The position numbers and the translations under genes were made by a program. The notes under the pieces are model-generated. The model had not been told where the DNA came from and searched no databases. It was given only the letters and a program-made list of their open reading frames with translations. DNA of 64,000 nt from Desmodesmus armatus. Its lineage: Eukaryota > Chlorophyta > Chlorophyceae > Sphaeropleales > Scenedesmaceae. This document shows positions 1-12,409 of this stretch, piece by piece. The DNA lies in contig VIIQ02000094.1 in assembly GCA_007449985.2 (NCBI GenBank), positions 248,001 to 312,000 of the forward strand, given 5' to 3'. Within the stretch, counting starts at the first letter, position 1, and each line of letters opens with the position of its first letter.

Positions 1-2
1 CG

Positions 3-1515
3 ATGCCTCTCAACAGGCCCATCACACAGCAGCGTCCCAAGGACCCCAACCGCTTCAGGACAATCGACGTCACTCCAGATGGGGTCCAGTTGCAGCATGA
101 CCCCCAGTACCAGCAGATGGTGGCAGATGTGAGCAGGGATAGCAACAGGTGGCAAGGGGGACGCCTGGTCCTGTTGAGCTGGGGAGGGGGGGCGCACTAG
201 CATGCATTGGGCTGTCTGTATAGCGCGCAAACGCAACAGACACAGATGAGCAGTCACTTCCAGATGCAGGCAGGGGACGCCGCAAGCTGACAGCTGGTGC
301 TGGTGCATCGCAGATCGAGTCCCTACAGCAGCGTCAAGGATGGTTGGCTGGTCGAGGAGGTGAGTCTGGTGTTGGCTGACATTCAGAGGGCAACCAGTGT
401 GACCCATTGGTGAGGCTTTCGACAGTTGCTTGCTGTCAAAGTGGTGTGTCATTGACTCACCCGGGGCACAAGGTCACTGCTGTCTTTGTGCTGTGCAGCG
501 TTTGACAAGGAGGACGCGTTGTTCTTGAGGGACAAAGAGCGGGAACAGCAACACCAGGAGCAGCACAAGCGTGACGCAGAGGCGGCGGCATTTGCAGCAG
601 CGCGTGCACGCTCTGAGCAACTGCTGGAGCAGCAGGCAGCTGTCAAGCTGAGGCAGCAGGACATGAGTTTGCCGACAGGGGCAGCTAGGTGAGGTCGCCT
701 CATGTGCTTGCCAACAGCCCCTGTCTGCAAGCACTTCAAGTGGTATGGCATGTATGGCATATCTGACAGTGCTGGAGCAGAAGCGATGGGCGCATGAGCA
801 TGGCATCTTGAAGAGTGTGTCGCCAGCAGGTCGCGACGGAGATTTTGCACAAGTCGCTGGCCACATCGGCAGCTAGCTCATGATGAGCGGCCAGCGTCAG
901 CCTGAGCTGCCTGGGCACGCATTGCTCACACTGCCTCGACCCTGTGTGTCATAACTCAGGCTTGCATGCTTCCTGGTGGTCTGAGGCTAACTGCAGCTTG
1001 TTGTTGACTCCCGTCCTGCTTGCAGGTCCCAACCCAAAGGACAGCACAGCGCTCCTAAGCTGAGTGTTGTGTCTGTGAAGCCAGTCAAGCAATTGGCACA
1101 CCAACAGCAATCCAGCGAGCAGCCTACAGCAAAACGGCCCCGTCTTGAAGCAGAGGGTGCAGCTGCTGCTGGAAAATCAGCGCAGCCTGCTCATGACAAA
1201 CCAGTGCCTGACCCCTCCCAGCGTACCCAGTGCATGTCTTCCCCTCCTGTCACCAGCGCTGAGGCTCTTGAAGGCCTATTGGGTGGCTGTGGCAGTGAGG
1301 AAGGGTCGGATGTTGAGGATGAGGACAACACCCCGTGCACTACCGGAAAGACCTTGCCAGGCAGGTTGCAGCTGCCATCGGCTGCTGAGCTATTGCAGGC
1401 GGAGCTGCAAAGTACCGTGCAGCAGCAGCAGGTGCAGCCTGTTGAGGCACCTGCGGTGCATGCTGGCGTCAGGCGATGTAGGCCCCCTGACTTGGGTGGC
1501 TCTTCTTGGGTGTAA
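3..1515 (+). CDS. 3' part of an uncharacterised nuclear-type charged protein (possibly NIP30/PSME3IP1-like)
   Basis: Four exons are seen: 3-128, 224-359, 499-688 and 1026-1515. Phases agree throughout and the stop is TAA at 1513. They give about 313 residues from the first visible Met, but the true start may lie left of the window. Exon 3 encodes a highly charged, probably helical segment beginning FDKEDALFLRDKEREQQ. Exon 4 carries a basic nuclear-localisation-like AKRPRLEA, then an acidic patch (GSEEGSDVEDEDN) and a Gln-rich stretch. A Leu/acidic helix followed by a Gly/Ser/Asp patch loosely recalls the NIP30 (FAM192A/PSME3IP1) family, in which a conserved Asp-Glu-Phe-Leu segment precedes a coiled coil. 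The N-terminal exons do not match that family as I know it, so this is only a suggestion. The phosphorylase gene follows on the same strand after 237 bases. Confidence 0.6.
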
Positions 1516-1752
1516 TTTTTGCTAGCAGTTGTGTTGGATGAATGGACTGAGGTTAGCGGAGCAGGCCGTATCGTACCTGTAGACTGCCAGGGTTTGCAGC
1601 ACCAGGGTTTGCAGGTCTCACTCGTGTCACACTCACTATCCAAGGTCGCTTGCTGGGCCCCAAGTGTGTCATCAGCAGGAAGTACAGTGGTTTCTGGACA
1701 ATTTGAAAGACGCGGCACCTTTATTCATGGTAGCTTGCTGCTGCCAAGTGCA

Positions 1753-4700
1753 ATGCTTCTAAACAGCAGCAGTTTGCATGCGGCCTGTGCGTCGCATGCG
1801 GGCGTCGGCAATGCCAGGCGCACCACAAGCTCAGTGGGCACCAGGTCAAGCAGCAGGCCGCTCGCACGGCCCTCCAGCATCACGCCTTCGCTCAGATCAA
1901 GCAGGCAGCGTTTTGACAGGCTCGTGGGGCGGGTGGCAGAGGCACAATCCCCTGCTGGAGCTGCAGACGTGGTGATTGACCTCAATAATGACGAGGACAA
2001 GGAGTACACGGTGTGTGTGCCGGGTCAGCTGTAATGCCTCGTGTCGGGGGCGTTTGGGTGATGTCAGAAGTGCCTAGTGGCCTATTGAGCATCAGATCTG
2101 AGTGTTTCTTGGTGTCGACGTGCAGGTTCTGTACCTCTCGGGCGCCAACCGGCCTGGTCTGCTTACAGCCCTGTCTGCTGGTCTGAGGGAACTGGGGCTT
2201 GATGTCAGCAAGGCTATCGTGGAAACTGATGCAGAACAGAAGAAGATTGCAGACAAGTTCTATGTCACCAGGCAGGGCGGGGGCAAGGTCACAGATGCAT
2301 CAGAGGTGGCCAACATCAAAAAGGCGCTGGAGGTGCTGCTCAAGAGCAGGGCTGGGCCCATCACCCCCCGCCCCAAGTTCACCACCGTCAGCATCCAGCA
2401 GGACGAGAACAAGAGGGAGCTGCTGTACACACTGATGGGTGGGTACAGCTGCCGATCACGTTCTGCACTTGAGTGCACGCCAGCAGTGGTGGTGGGTTGC
2501 ATTGCATTTTGACCAGCCTGGCAAGTTGACCACGAGGCAAGGAGTTGTAGTGCCGCACCTGCATATTGTGATGGGCTCGACCCAGTTTAGCAGTGCACCT
2601 CCTGCTTGACAGCAAGCTGCTGGAGTCTGCCCCGGTTGGGGCCTGGTTCCGTTGTCTGGGTCAAAATTCCATTGTGCCCTCTGCTGCCTGCCTGCCTGGC
2701 TGTGCTGTGCAGACACGTACCGCAAGAATGACGTGCTGTCCATCCAGGAGAGCATCGTCAACCATGTTGAGTACACCCTGGCACGTACCCGCCACCAGTT
2801 TGATGACTTTGAGTGCTACCAGGCAGCAGCCTTCTCCCTCAGGGACCGCCTGATCGAGATGTGGAACGACACGCAGACATACTACAAGTACGTGGCTGCT
2901 CAAAGCACCTGGCAGCAACACAGCCCTCAACCAACAGCTGCAGCAGCTTCAGCAGCTGGTGGCAGCAATCAGGCTGTGTTGCAGTGGTCTCATCTTGGCC
3001 GCTTTGCGCAGTGTTTTGCAGGATGGCAGCCTGCTGCTGCCCTTACAATGGTGTTTATGCACAGCTGAAGCCGCGTTTGTGTGTGTGGGGGGGGGGTGCC
3101 ACGCTTTTGCCATGTTTGCTTGTTCTTATGTGTGTGTGCAGGGAGCAGGACCCCAAGCGTGTGTACTACATGTCCATGGAGTTCCTGATGGGCCGCTCCC
3201 TGCTGAACACCCTGTACAACCTGGGCATCAAGGACCAGTACGCAGGTCAGCAGCCAGGGCGTGAGGCAGCTGGGCTATACTGGGCACAGACGGTCAAAAC
3301 TTGACTGTGCATAGGCAGTTGAACGGGCCTTGAGCCTGGCAGCAGACACTCTGAACACTGACATCAACCAGCAGCGCAGAGGCGGGTGCGACTTTTGGGC
3401 AGCTGGCTGGACAGTACCTGTCGTGAAAGGAAGAACAGAAAGTGGGGAAAAGACAGGGCAAAGGCGGTGACAACACAGAACTGCATCAATCGCCTCTGCC
3501 AGCCTTGCATGATGTTTGCTAGGTACAGCCGCAAGGCCAGAGTTGAAGCACTGGGCGGGCCGTTGCTGGCATTCTTTGGGGAGCAGGCTAGGCGAATGCT
3601 TGCAGCAGCTGCTGTGTTGTGCTGCTGTGCTTTGCTGTGCTGACACTGCTGTCGATCGTTGCTGCTGGTGCAGAGGCGCTGCGTGAGCTGGGCTATGACC
3701 TGGAGACCATTGCTGAGCAGGAGCGTGACGCAGCACTGGGCAATGGTGGCCTGGGCCGACTAGCAGCCTGCTTCTTGGACTCCATGGCCACACTCAACCT
3801 GCCTGCTTGGGGCTACGGCATCCGCTACAGCTATGGCATGTTCAGGCAGGTGTGTGTGTTCATAAGGATGCAGCTGCATCCTGAAGACACACATCTGGCG
3901 AGGTCCAAGCAATCGCTCAGCCTCTTTCATCAGCGTACATGCACATGTGTTCTGAGTATGCTTTGTCAAGCACAGGCTTGGTGTCCGCTCCCCTTTCCCC
4001 TCGATCCAAGCGAGTGGCTGTGTCCATATGTCATTGAACCCTGCTGCCTCCTGCTGCCCCTCTTGCCTGCAGAGCATCATGAACGGCTTCCAGCACGAGC
4101 AGCCTGACTACTGGCTCACCTTTGGTAGGTTGGCAGCTGGGTGGGGGACCCTCAGACTGCATGCGACATGCCGGGTTGTTTGACGGGCAATCGCGTTGCC
4201 GTGTCCATTAGGCAGTGCACCATCCTGTCCTAAGCAGTGTGTACTTTGTGGGTGTTGGCCCTGTCGGTTGTGGCTGACCTTGAGTTGTCCGGTGTAAACA
4301 CATGGCATCATATACTTGTGCTCGCAGGCAACCCCTGGGAGATTGAGCGCTTGATTGTCAGCTACCCAATCAAGTTCTATGGCCATGTCAGCACCCACAA
4401 CGAGGAGGGGCGCCAGGTGCGTGCAAGGCACCATATCAGCAAGGCAGTTACAGCAAGAGCTTTTATTGCTGGTAACAAAATTGTTTGCGTCTGCTATCAG
4501 CAAGTGGCCCAGCATGTTGTTCATCTGCCGTTGGGCCGCCACAGCCTGTGTCGAGCTCAGTGGTTGGTACTTACTGAGCATGTTTGACGCGCTGGGCCTG
4601 CGTTGCTGTCTGTGCAGATCTTCCGCTGGAATGCAGGCGAGCAGGTGAGGCCACACAGCACGCCAGCCTGGCCTGTGTTGAAGTCAGCAGCAGCGTGGCC

Positions 4701-7700
4701 AGTCAGCGCGATAGTGGGCACAGGGGTGCTAATAGGTCAATGCCACAAGCATCCACTCGCTGACGCAATGGCCTGCAGCAGCGACTGGTTGCCATGCAGC
4801 ATGCACACCAGCATAGCTTCAGCAGCATGGTGGGGGTTCTGAGTGAATATACTGTCCTGGTTCATGGGGGTCGCCCTTCAGGTGCTTGATCTGTATGTGG
4901 TTGCCCGGCTGGCTGGCTGCAGGTAACGGCTGTTGCGTATGACAACCCCATCCCTGGCTTCAAGACACGCAACTGCATCAACCTGCGCCTGTGGGCAGCC
5001 AAGCCCAGCAGGGAGTTTGACCTGGAGGCCTTCAACACAGGAGACTACGTGCAGGTGGGGGTTGTGCAGTAGAAGCAGGGCGCGGCACATGCGGATGGTC
5101 GCACAAGCGCCAGCAGGACTGGGGGTGTCTCTCGGCGCTGCAACACAGGGCATGCTGTGCAGGCACAAGCAAACAGCATGGCGGCAGCAATGCAGGGTGT
5201 GGCAAGAATCTTCCCACGTCTTCTGCTTTCTTCAGGGTTGGTCGGGTCGGTCGGGGCTGTTGTTGGGGCAAATTACAAGGGCTCATCGTGCGTGGTATGT
5301 GTGCTTGTCCTGTTTGTTGTTCCCCGCAGGCCATTCTGGGCAAGCAGCGTGCTGAGACGCTGTCCAGCGTGCTGTACCCTGATGACCGCCACTATGAGGG
5401 CAAGGAGCTCAGGCTCAAGCAGCAGCACTTCTTTGTGTCAGCGACACTGCAGGTCAGGCAGGGGGCTGCATGCGGGGCCAGCCTTGTCAACCTGTGCTGA
5501 GGCGCTGGGCAGCCGTGGCTGCGATGACATGCTGGCCCTTTTCTCATGATAATAAAAGCACAATCGACGCAGACATGCATGTAGCATCTTTTGCATGCGT
5601 TGATTTTGTAGATGGCAGTAGATGTGTGTATCTGGTGCTGTTTGAGAAGCTGAGCGTGCATGCCTGATTAAGTGCTGTTAATGCTGCGGTGTTGCTGCTG
5701 GTGCAGGATGTGGTGCGTCGCTACAAGGAGGCCCACCCCGGCAACTGGGACCTGATGCCAGAGCGCGTTGCCTTCCAGGTACAGGGGGGTGGCGGCGCTG
5801 CAGGCAGCTGCATCGTGCCAACATGATCGCTGAGGGTATACTCGCCTGCCTGTTGATGTTAGCAGAACCAAGGGTGCAGTGTAACTTGGCTTGGGTGTCC
5901 TGTAACGTGATGCGTCGGTAGTGGGAAGCATTGCTGAGTTGTGCTGTGCTGCTGCAGCTGAACGACACGCATCCCACCATCGCCGTGCCTGAGCTGATGC
6001 GCATCCTGATGGATGAGAACAAGCTGGGCTGGACACGCAGCTGGGCCATCTGCACCAAGGTGCGGCAGTGTGTAGCGATGGTTCATAACAGGGGCTGCCA
6101 ACAACTGCTGCATATATCTCTTTCACAAAGCGTTCCTGGTTGTGGGCTCACAATATGATGTCCCTGAGTTGTGTGCTGCCAGCTCTCAAACCTCGTGTGC
6201 CTGCGGAAGCATGGCAAAATGCCGTAGCGGGCGATGCCCATCGCGGCCTGCATGCAGTGGCAAAACCTATAGTTGTGCACATTACATATCATCATATTAC
6301 ATTACATATCATCATATCACCGTTGCTTACTGGCTGCTGGTTGGTGTTCATGCTGCTGCTTTGCGTATGTGCAGGTGTTTGCCTTCACCAACCACACCGT
6401 GCTGCCCGAGGCCCTGGAGAAGTGGCCCGTGACCCTCATGGAGAAGCTGCTGCCACGCCACATGCAGATCGTGTATGACATCAACTGGCGCTTCCTGCAG
6501 CAGGTGAGACATAGAACCTCACAGTTGCTGGTGGTGTGTGCTAGGCTCTTCAAAACATTCAGCTTGCAGTTTGCAGCTGCGTGGGTACCCTCAGCTGTTA
6601 TGATTTTTGAGCGGCAGGCGCTGCTGGTGATACCGTAGTGGCACGCGTGGTTCGAGGAGTTTTCATCGAAAGCAATATAAAATTGCCTGAGACATCCGAC
6701 AAGGTGGCCAGGCGGTGTTTCTGAGGGTTCGATACCTGAAAGATGGCTGGTGATCTGTGACCTGCTGTTGAGGCTCTGCGCAATGCCAGGTGCCTGAACC
6801 ACACTACATACACTGAAAATAACTATAAGGTATGTTAAGACTGGCCTAGCGTGACAAGCAGCCAAGTATATGCTGCTGCAGTGGGGTGGGGCTTGGAGGG
6901 GCTTTTTTGACCAATTCGAGGAAGTGTGAGTGGGCACTTTTCTGTTGTGTTCGATATTTCGCAACTTTTCTGAAATAATAATTTATTTATCGAACTACGC
7001 GTGCCACTACTATGGTGCTGTGGTGTGGCCCAGTGCTCTCATCTTTTCTTGCATTTGCTGCTGCCTCTCCGCCCTGTCAGGTCCGTGGCAAGTATGGTGA
7101 TGACTGGGAGCGCATCAGCCGCATGTCCATCATTGAGGACGGGCCAGCGGGCGAGAAGTGAGCGAGGGTGGCCGCTGTGCTGAGCACCTGCTGCACGTGC
7201 CAAGACATGCTGACAGGGCACCGTTGCACGCAGCCAAGCTTACTTACAGCCTGGGCTGCTATGCCGACGTGCTTGTATGTCGCATGGTGTTGCTGGATTG
7301 TTCCGGTGGCTGTCTTTTGCTGATCCTGTTTGTTTGTGTCTGAATTCCTGCAGGTTTGTGCGCATGGCGTACCTGGCTATTGCTGCCAGCCACAAGGTCA
7401 ACGGCGTGGCTGCCATCCACAGTGACATCATCAAGAACACCATCTTCAAGGACTTCTCTGACCTCTTCCCAGGTGCGGGATGGCTGAATGCTTGTGGTGC
7501 TGCGCAGCATGCTGGCCAGTGCCTGCCACGAGGCCTAGGCATACAGTAGCTGCACAGGTCCTCAACCCCGACAAGCAAGCGAATGGCCAGTATGCAGGGT
7601 GTGTGCAAGGTGTGTGCAGGATAGCTTGCTGCATGGGGTCGCTTATCACACACGATGGCATGGTGTTGACCGTTCAGTGGTCGTGTTGTGGTGCTGTGCA

Positions 7701-10551
7701 GACAAGTTCCAGAACAAGACCAATGGTGTCACACAGCGCCGCTGGCTGGCCTTCTGCAACCCTCCGCTGCGCAACCTCATCACCAAGACGCTGGGCAGCG
7801 ACGCCTGGATCACAGACCTGGACAAGCTGGTGGTGAGTGGCATGTTGATTGAACACAAAATGAGTGTGTAGGACTGTTGGCACTGGCATTGCTTTTGTGT
7901 CAAAACTTCATCGTGTCAATAGCTTGAATTTGTATGCAGCACTATCAGTCGTCGAGCAGAGTCATCCGTGTGCTGAGTCAGAGCGGGTGCGGTAGTGATC
8001 GATCAATGCCGACCATTGGCTGCTCTGCTGGCTGTGCCTGTGCAGCTGCTGCGTGACCACGCAGACGACCCCCAGTTCCAGGAGCAGTGGCGGGAGGTGA
8101 AGGCGCTCGCCAAGAAGAAGTGTGCTGCGCGCATCGAGTCGCTCACAGGCGTCAAGGTCAAGCCTGACGCGCTGTTTGACGTGCAGGTGCGGTGGTGAGG
8201 CACGAGGTGCCTTGCTTATGTAGGCTACACGACTACACAATGGCAACCCAACATCGCAGAACGGCGTCCACTCACAGGTCCCTCTCAAGTGCTTACATAC
8301 GTTTGTTTTGTTGTTGTGCAGGTGAAGCGCATTCACGAGTACAAGCGTCAGCTGCTCAACGTGCTGGGCATCATCCACCGCTATGACGAGATCAAGAAGA
8401 TGACCCAGGAGCAGCGCTCCAAGGTGGTCCCGCGCGTGTGCATCATCGGCGGCAAGGTGCGCAGATGAATGATCCCCCAGTAGTGCTCTCCTGCACACCT
8501 TGATCGCTTTACATGGGGCATGCATGCGTGCTGGACAGATGCTTTCTGCTTGCACCCAGCCTAGTGCAAGAGCAGGTGTGAAGCAGGTGCACTGACTTCA
8601 TGCAAGTACGGCTGCTACTCATGTTGCGGTGGAAATAGCACAGCCGGACAACCTGGTGCATATTGGTCGCTGTGTGTGGCCCACAGGCAGCACCAGGCTA
8701 CGAGATGGCCAAGCGCATCATCAAGCTGATCTGCGCTGTTGGCGAGAAGATCAACAACGACAAGGACGTGGGTGACCTGCTCAAGCTGGTCTTCTACCCT
8801 GACTACAACGTCAGCGGGGCTGAGATCCTCATCCCAGGTGGGTTTTTTCCCACATGTGTGCTGGAGCTCACGTTGCTAAAGCATGCATGTCTGCGTCCAC
8901 TTGTCACCGTGCTGTTCTAGAGCACGTCCCCAGGGTGGGGCAACGTAGGGCATTTTTTCATTGTTGGCAGTCACCCAATATATGGTGTGGGAGGCGTCAG
9001 TACCAAGGGGTGGAGGTTCTCGTGGCGCGGCTGGCAGGACAGGGGGACTGCCTGTACAAGCACACCTGGTGTGTTTTGGCATTGATGGATGTACCGATAG
9101 CATTGTGCTGACATACATCCTCTTGTTGCTCGCACACCCTGCTATGCCCTTGCAGCCTCTGACCTGAGCCAGCACATCAGCACAGCAGGCACAGAGGCGT
9201 CCGGCACCTCCAACATGAAGTTCCAGATGAACGGTTGCACCATCATCGGCACCATGGACGGCGCAAACATTGAGATCGCCGAGGAGAGCGGTGAAGAGAA
9301 CATGTTCATCTTTGGAGCCTTGACTGAGCAGGTGGGTCGCAGGAGAGCGGGAACTTGACCCCCTGTCAAGGCTTGAAAAAGCTGCCTCATAGTGCTGCTC
9401 CTGCGGCAGTGCTTGGGCCTGCAGGTTGAGGTGGCAAGTGGTGTATTCCGCTTGCACAGGCAGCTGCAAGCTGTGGCACAGTTTGACGGCAGTACTGTTG
9501 TCATGCGTCAGCTTTGAGCAGTGTGCGACTGCTCAACCCTTTTGTGACAACGTTGTGTGGTTGTGCTGCAGGTGCCCCGGCTGCGTGCTGAGCGCAAGAC
9601 GCTCACGGTGGACCCGCGCTTTGACCACGTGGTGGGCATGGTGCGCAGCGGCTACTTTGGCTGGGAGGACTACTTCAGCCCCATCATGGACGCCATCACA
9701 ACAGGTGCGCACGTCGGACACACAGGGATTGCTCTTGGCGCGGCGGGTGTCTTGTATCATGAGGCTCAATTCTTGGATAGGCTTGGTCATGCTGCAGGAC
9801 AGACGCGATCACCATATTTGTGCGAGCGTGCTGGGGCAGATAGGGCATGCTCGTTGTACGATTGTATACGGTGTCCCAGTTGGTTTGTTTCATACACTCA
9901 GAGGTCTGGAGCATGTTGATGCATCAGTACATGTTGTGAAGTTTGGCCATCATGCTGAATGGCGACGATGCTTCAAAAGCGGAAGCAGAAGCAGTATTGA
10001 GTATGTTGATGCTGGGGCAGGAACATGCCGTCAACACCAGCGTGCGCGACAGCAGTACATGCAGAGTGCACGCCGTCCGTGGGTCAGCTGCTCTGTGCGC
10101 TACCTCCATGCGCGGTGTCCTGCTGCTGTCTTGTGGTTTGCGCAGGTGGTGACTACTACCTGGTGGCCAACGACTTCCCCAGCTACCTGGATGCACAGGT
10201 GAGATTTCGCCTGTTCCCCCTCCAGGCTGCGCAGGATTGTGTTGGTTGCCTGCATGCCTTTCCTGCAGTCTGTGCAAACGCTGCTGTGCTTGAAAAGGGC
10301 AGCGATCTTCGTCAGTGGTTTCTTTGGTGTGCTCAAGGCCCACACAGCTCACATGCCTGGCTGCCTGGCTTCTGCCTGTCCGTCTGCAGGACAAGGTGGA
10401 CGCCACCTACAGAGACAAAACTAAGTGGACGCGCATGAGCATCATGATGACAGCCGGCGCGGGCAAGTTCAGCACGGACCGCACCATCAACGAGTATGCC
10501 AAGGAGATCTGGGACGTCAAGCCCTGCGTTGTGCCACAGCCAGAGAACTGA
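1753..10551 (+). CDS. PHO1: Plastidial alpha-glucan (starch) phosphorylase with N-terminal ACT domain
   Basis: Twenty-three exons with fully consistent phases encode 1,009 residues. Exons: 1753-2010, 2126-2438, 2713-2887, 3142-3245, 3674-3849, 4073-4124, 4328-4416, 4618-4644, 4923-5054, 5330-5452, 5707-5778, 5958-6059, 6375-6503, 7081-7157, 7354-7472, 7702-7832, 8046-8186, 8322-8456, 8687-8837, 9156-9331, 9572-9704, 10146-10198, 10390-10551. The enzyme (GT35) splits alpha-1,4-glucan with phosphate to glucose-1-phosphate. Residues 1-80 are Ser/Arg-rich, like a chloroplast transit peptide. Residues 87-170 form an ACT domain of the UTase/ACR type ([24 protein letters not shown]). The catalytic body follows, with [11 protein letters not shown] near 306 and the pyridoxal-phosphate site [10 protein letters not shown] (Lys about 857). 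The large mid-protein insertion of land-plant plastid Pho1 is absent. The start is the first in-frame ATG and gives a plausible transit peptide. The gene symbol is by family only. Confidence 0.95.
2126..2438 (+). other. Exon encoding the ACT domain of the phosphorylase
   Basis: This single exon holds nearly the whole ACT domain: beta strand [11 protein letters not shown], helix [13 protein letters not shown], strand [10 protein letters not shown], strand [10 protein letters not shown], then helix [12 protein letters not shown]. This is the beta-alpha-beta-beta-alpha-beta order expected. Its upstream junction is phase 0 and its downstream junction phase 1, and both neighbouring exons join in frame. 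ACT domains usually bind small ligands such as amino acids and regulate the attached enzyme. A regulatory role here is inference. Confidence 0.85.
6635..7010. mobile_element. Small terminal-inverted-repeat element (MITE-like) in phosphorylase intron 13
   Basis: TAGTGGCACGCGTGGTTCGA at 6636-6655 is matched, with one mismatch, by its reverse complement at 6990-7009. One further base pair extends the repeat outward, so the element spans about 376 bases. The interior is more AT-rich than the surroundings and contains no open frame of note. This is the pattern of a non-autonomous DNA transposon. I could not identify a target-site duplication, so the superfamily stays open. It lies wholly within an intron and does not disturb the splice sites. 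Confidence 0.65.
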
Positions 10552-12409
10552 GCGGTAGCAGCAATGGCGGCGGCGGAAGCCGCAGCAGGGGTGCGCAGCA
10601 GTTTGCTGTGCAGCGCAAGTGCCGGTCAGCAAAGCTGCAGGCAGGTGGGATGGTGCTGTGAAGCTAGCCATTCACCAGCAGGTTGAGCGTTTGCTGTGCG
10701 GCCAGGGTGGTCGCAGCCGCTGTCAAGCAGGCCACCTGGTTGTGTACTGGCTGATTGTTTGTTCGCTGCAGTTTCTGTCGGGGTCTCCCAGGCCTGGGTC
10801 ACAGCGCTTGAGCATCTTTTGTCTTTGGATTGGGAGGATCACAAGGCCTGCTTGAGCCAGCACTTTGTGCTGCGCAAGGGCAGGTCGGAGCACACACACA
10901 GCACTGGCAGGGTAGCCTGTGCTACTGAGCGCATGCCAGCTCCCTTGTCCTCCCTTGCTGGTTGCTGAGCTCGGCTACAGGTCGGCTGCAGTTGCAGCGT
11001 GCATTGGTTGTGTCTGGGCCGGGTTTGCTTTGTGGGGGTCGATTCACAAGCACACCCCTGGAAAGTGGGTAGCTCTGTGGACTGTTGGTCGGGGGCTGTT
11101 GAATGTGGTGGTGCCGCCCCGTGTGGTGCTTATGTACGTGTGGTACCCTCATCGCTTGTCTGTGTCTTAGCCTGCAGGGAGCTGTGCTGTTGGCTGTGCT
11201 GTCAACAGTGGTTGATGTCCAGCACGCAGCACAAACCCAATCAGGCATAGGTTGACTTGTCAAGGCGGCCCGTGGCTGCCGGTTGCTTGTACAAGTTGGT
11301 TCTTTGTGTTGCTGTGCTCTGCTCTCCTTCGTTCCATTCAAGTTGCAGGGCTTGCAGGATGCTGGGTCAATTTGAATAGGTCGGTGGGACCTCCTTGGGT
11401 GCCCACCAGATTCTGCGTGTAACAACACCCACAAAAGTGCACATGTGCTTGGCAGTTGCAGGGTTGCTGTCTTTTCCACTGCTGGGCAAGATGCCAGGCA
11501 AAGAGTCAATGAGCTTGAGGGCCCATGCCTCGCTGGTTGTCATGGTGACAACAAGGCAATGCAGTCACAGCACCATCCCAGATGGCCCTTGCCAGCGCCT
11601 TCTCTTACTGGTGAAAGCTGTCAACTACAGGCATCAACGATAGTCTTTGTCGTCTTCACTGTTGCATAACCTCGCAACGCCGACCGCCGCCTGCATTCTA
11701 GGGAGCCAATGACTTGGGGGGCCATCAGCGCTTGCAGCGTGAGCGCTTGGGTGCCTTGCTCAGCAATGTGTTGCGCCAGGGGCATCTCGAGTCAAAATGG
11801 AAGAATGAATACTGAACTTCCCCCACAAACACAAATCAGAGCTGGTCACAGGGGATGGCTAGATTGGCACATGCTGCGAAGTCCGCACATGCGCATTGGC
11901 ATCAGCTTATGCATTGCTCTGGCCACCGGCCCTTCAAAAGGAAGAGGGCCAAATGCACCACAGTACATGAAGCTATGGGCAGCACACATTCCATTCAAAG
12001 CGGCGGCAGGCCCAGCACCGTTGCTATGTCAGCACTATGAAGGATTCGCCACAGTTGGCGCCAAGGCAAGTGTTTGAATCGCGCGCATGCAGTTTCCTGA
12101 TCAGGGTCGTCTCAAGATCGTCAAATTCAAACTTAAAGGCATGCATGTGATTTTAGTGTCGGACAACGCGTCAGGACTTTTCGCGCCGCAATTACTACTG
12201 CTTGGGCTGTGTTACGTACAGCGACAGTTTACACGATCGCTGGGTTTCAACCACGAAAAAACCCTCTAAGCATTTCTTTATAGTGTTGATTGAGTTGGAA
12301 GGAGCTATCGTGTCTTCTGCTGCTGCATGACATACTATTGATCTTGATCTGTCTGACTCGCCACACGTAGCAGGTTGCCGCTCGTGTGTGCTTCACCATC
12401 GTATCGGCC
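10552..12409. other. Intergenic: phosphorylase 3' side and promoter side of the secreted-protein gene
   Basis: I see no gene in these 1.86 kb. A TGTAA at 11418-11422 could be a distant poly(A) signal for the phosphorylase, 867 bases after its stop, but the distance makes this weak. Upstream of 12410 the sequence becomes more AT-rich. A TTTATAG at about 12278 is a possible TATA-like element for the following gene. Confidence 0.4.

Noticed and set aside
1753..10551. Land-plant type plastid phosphorylase with the long central insertion
   Set aside because: The exons through the middle of the protein join without the extra 70-80 residues, so it is not of that subtype.
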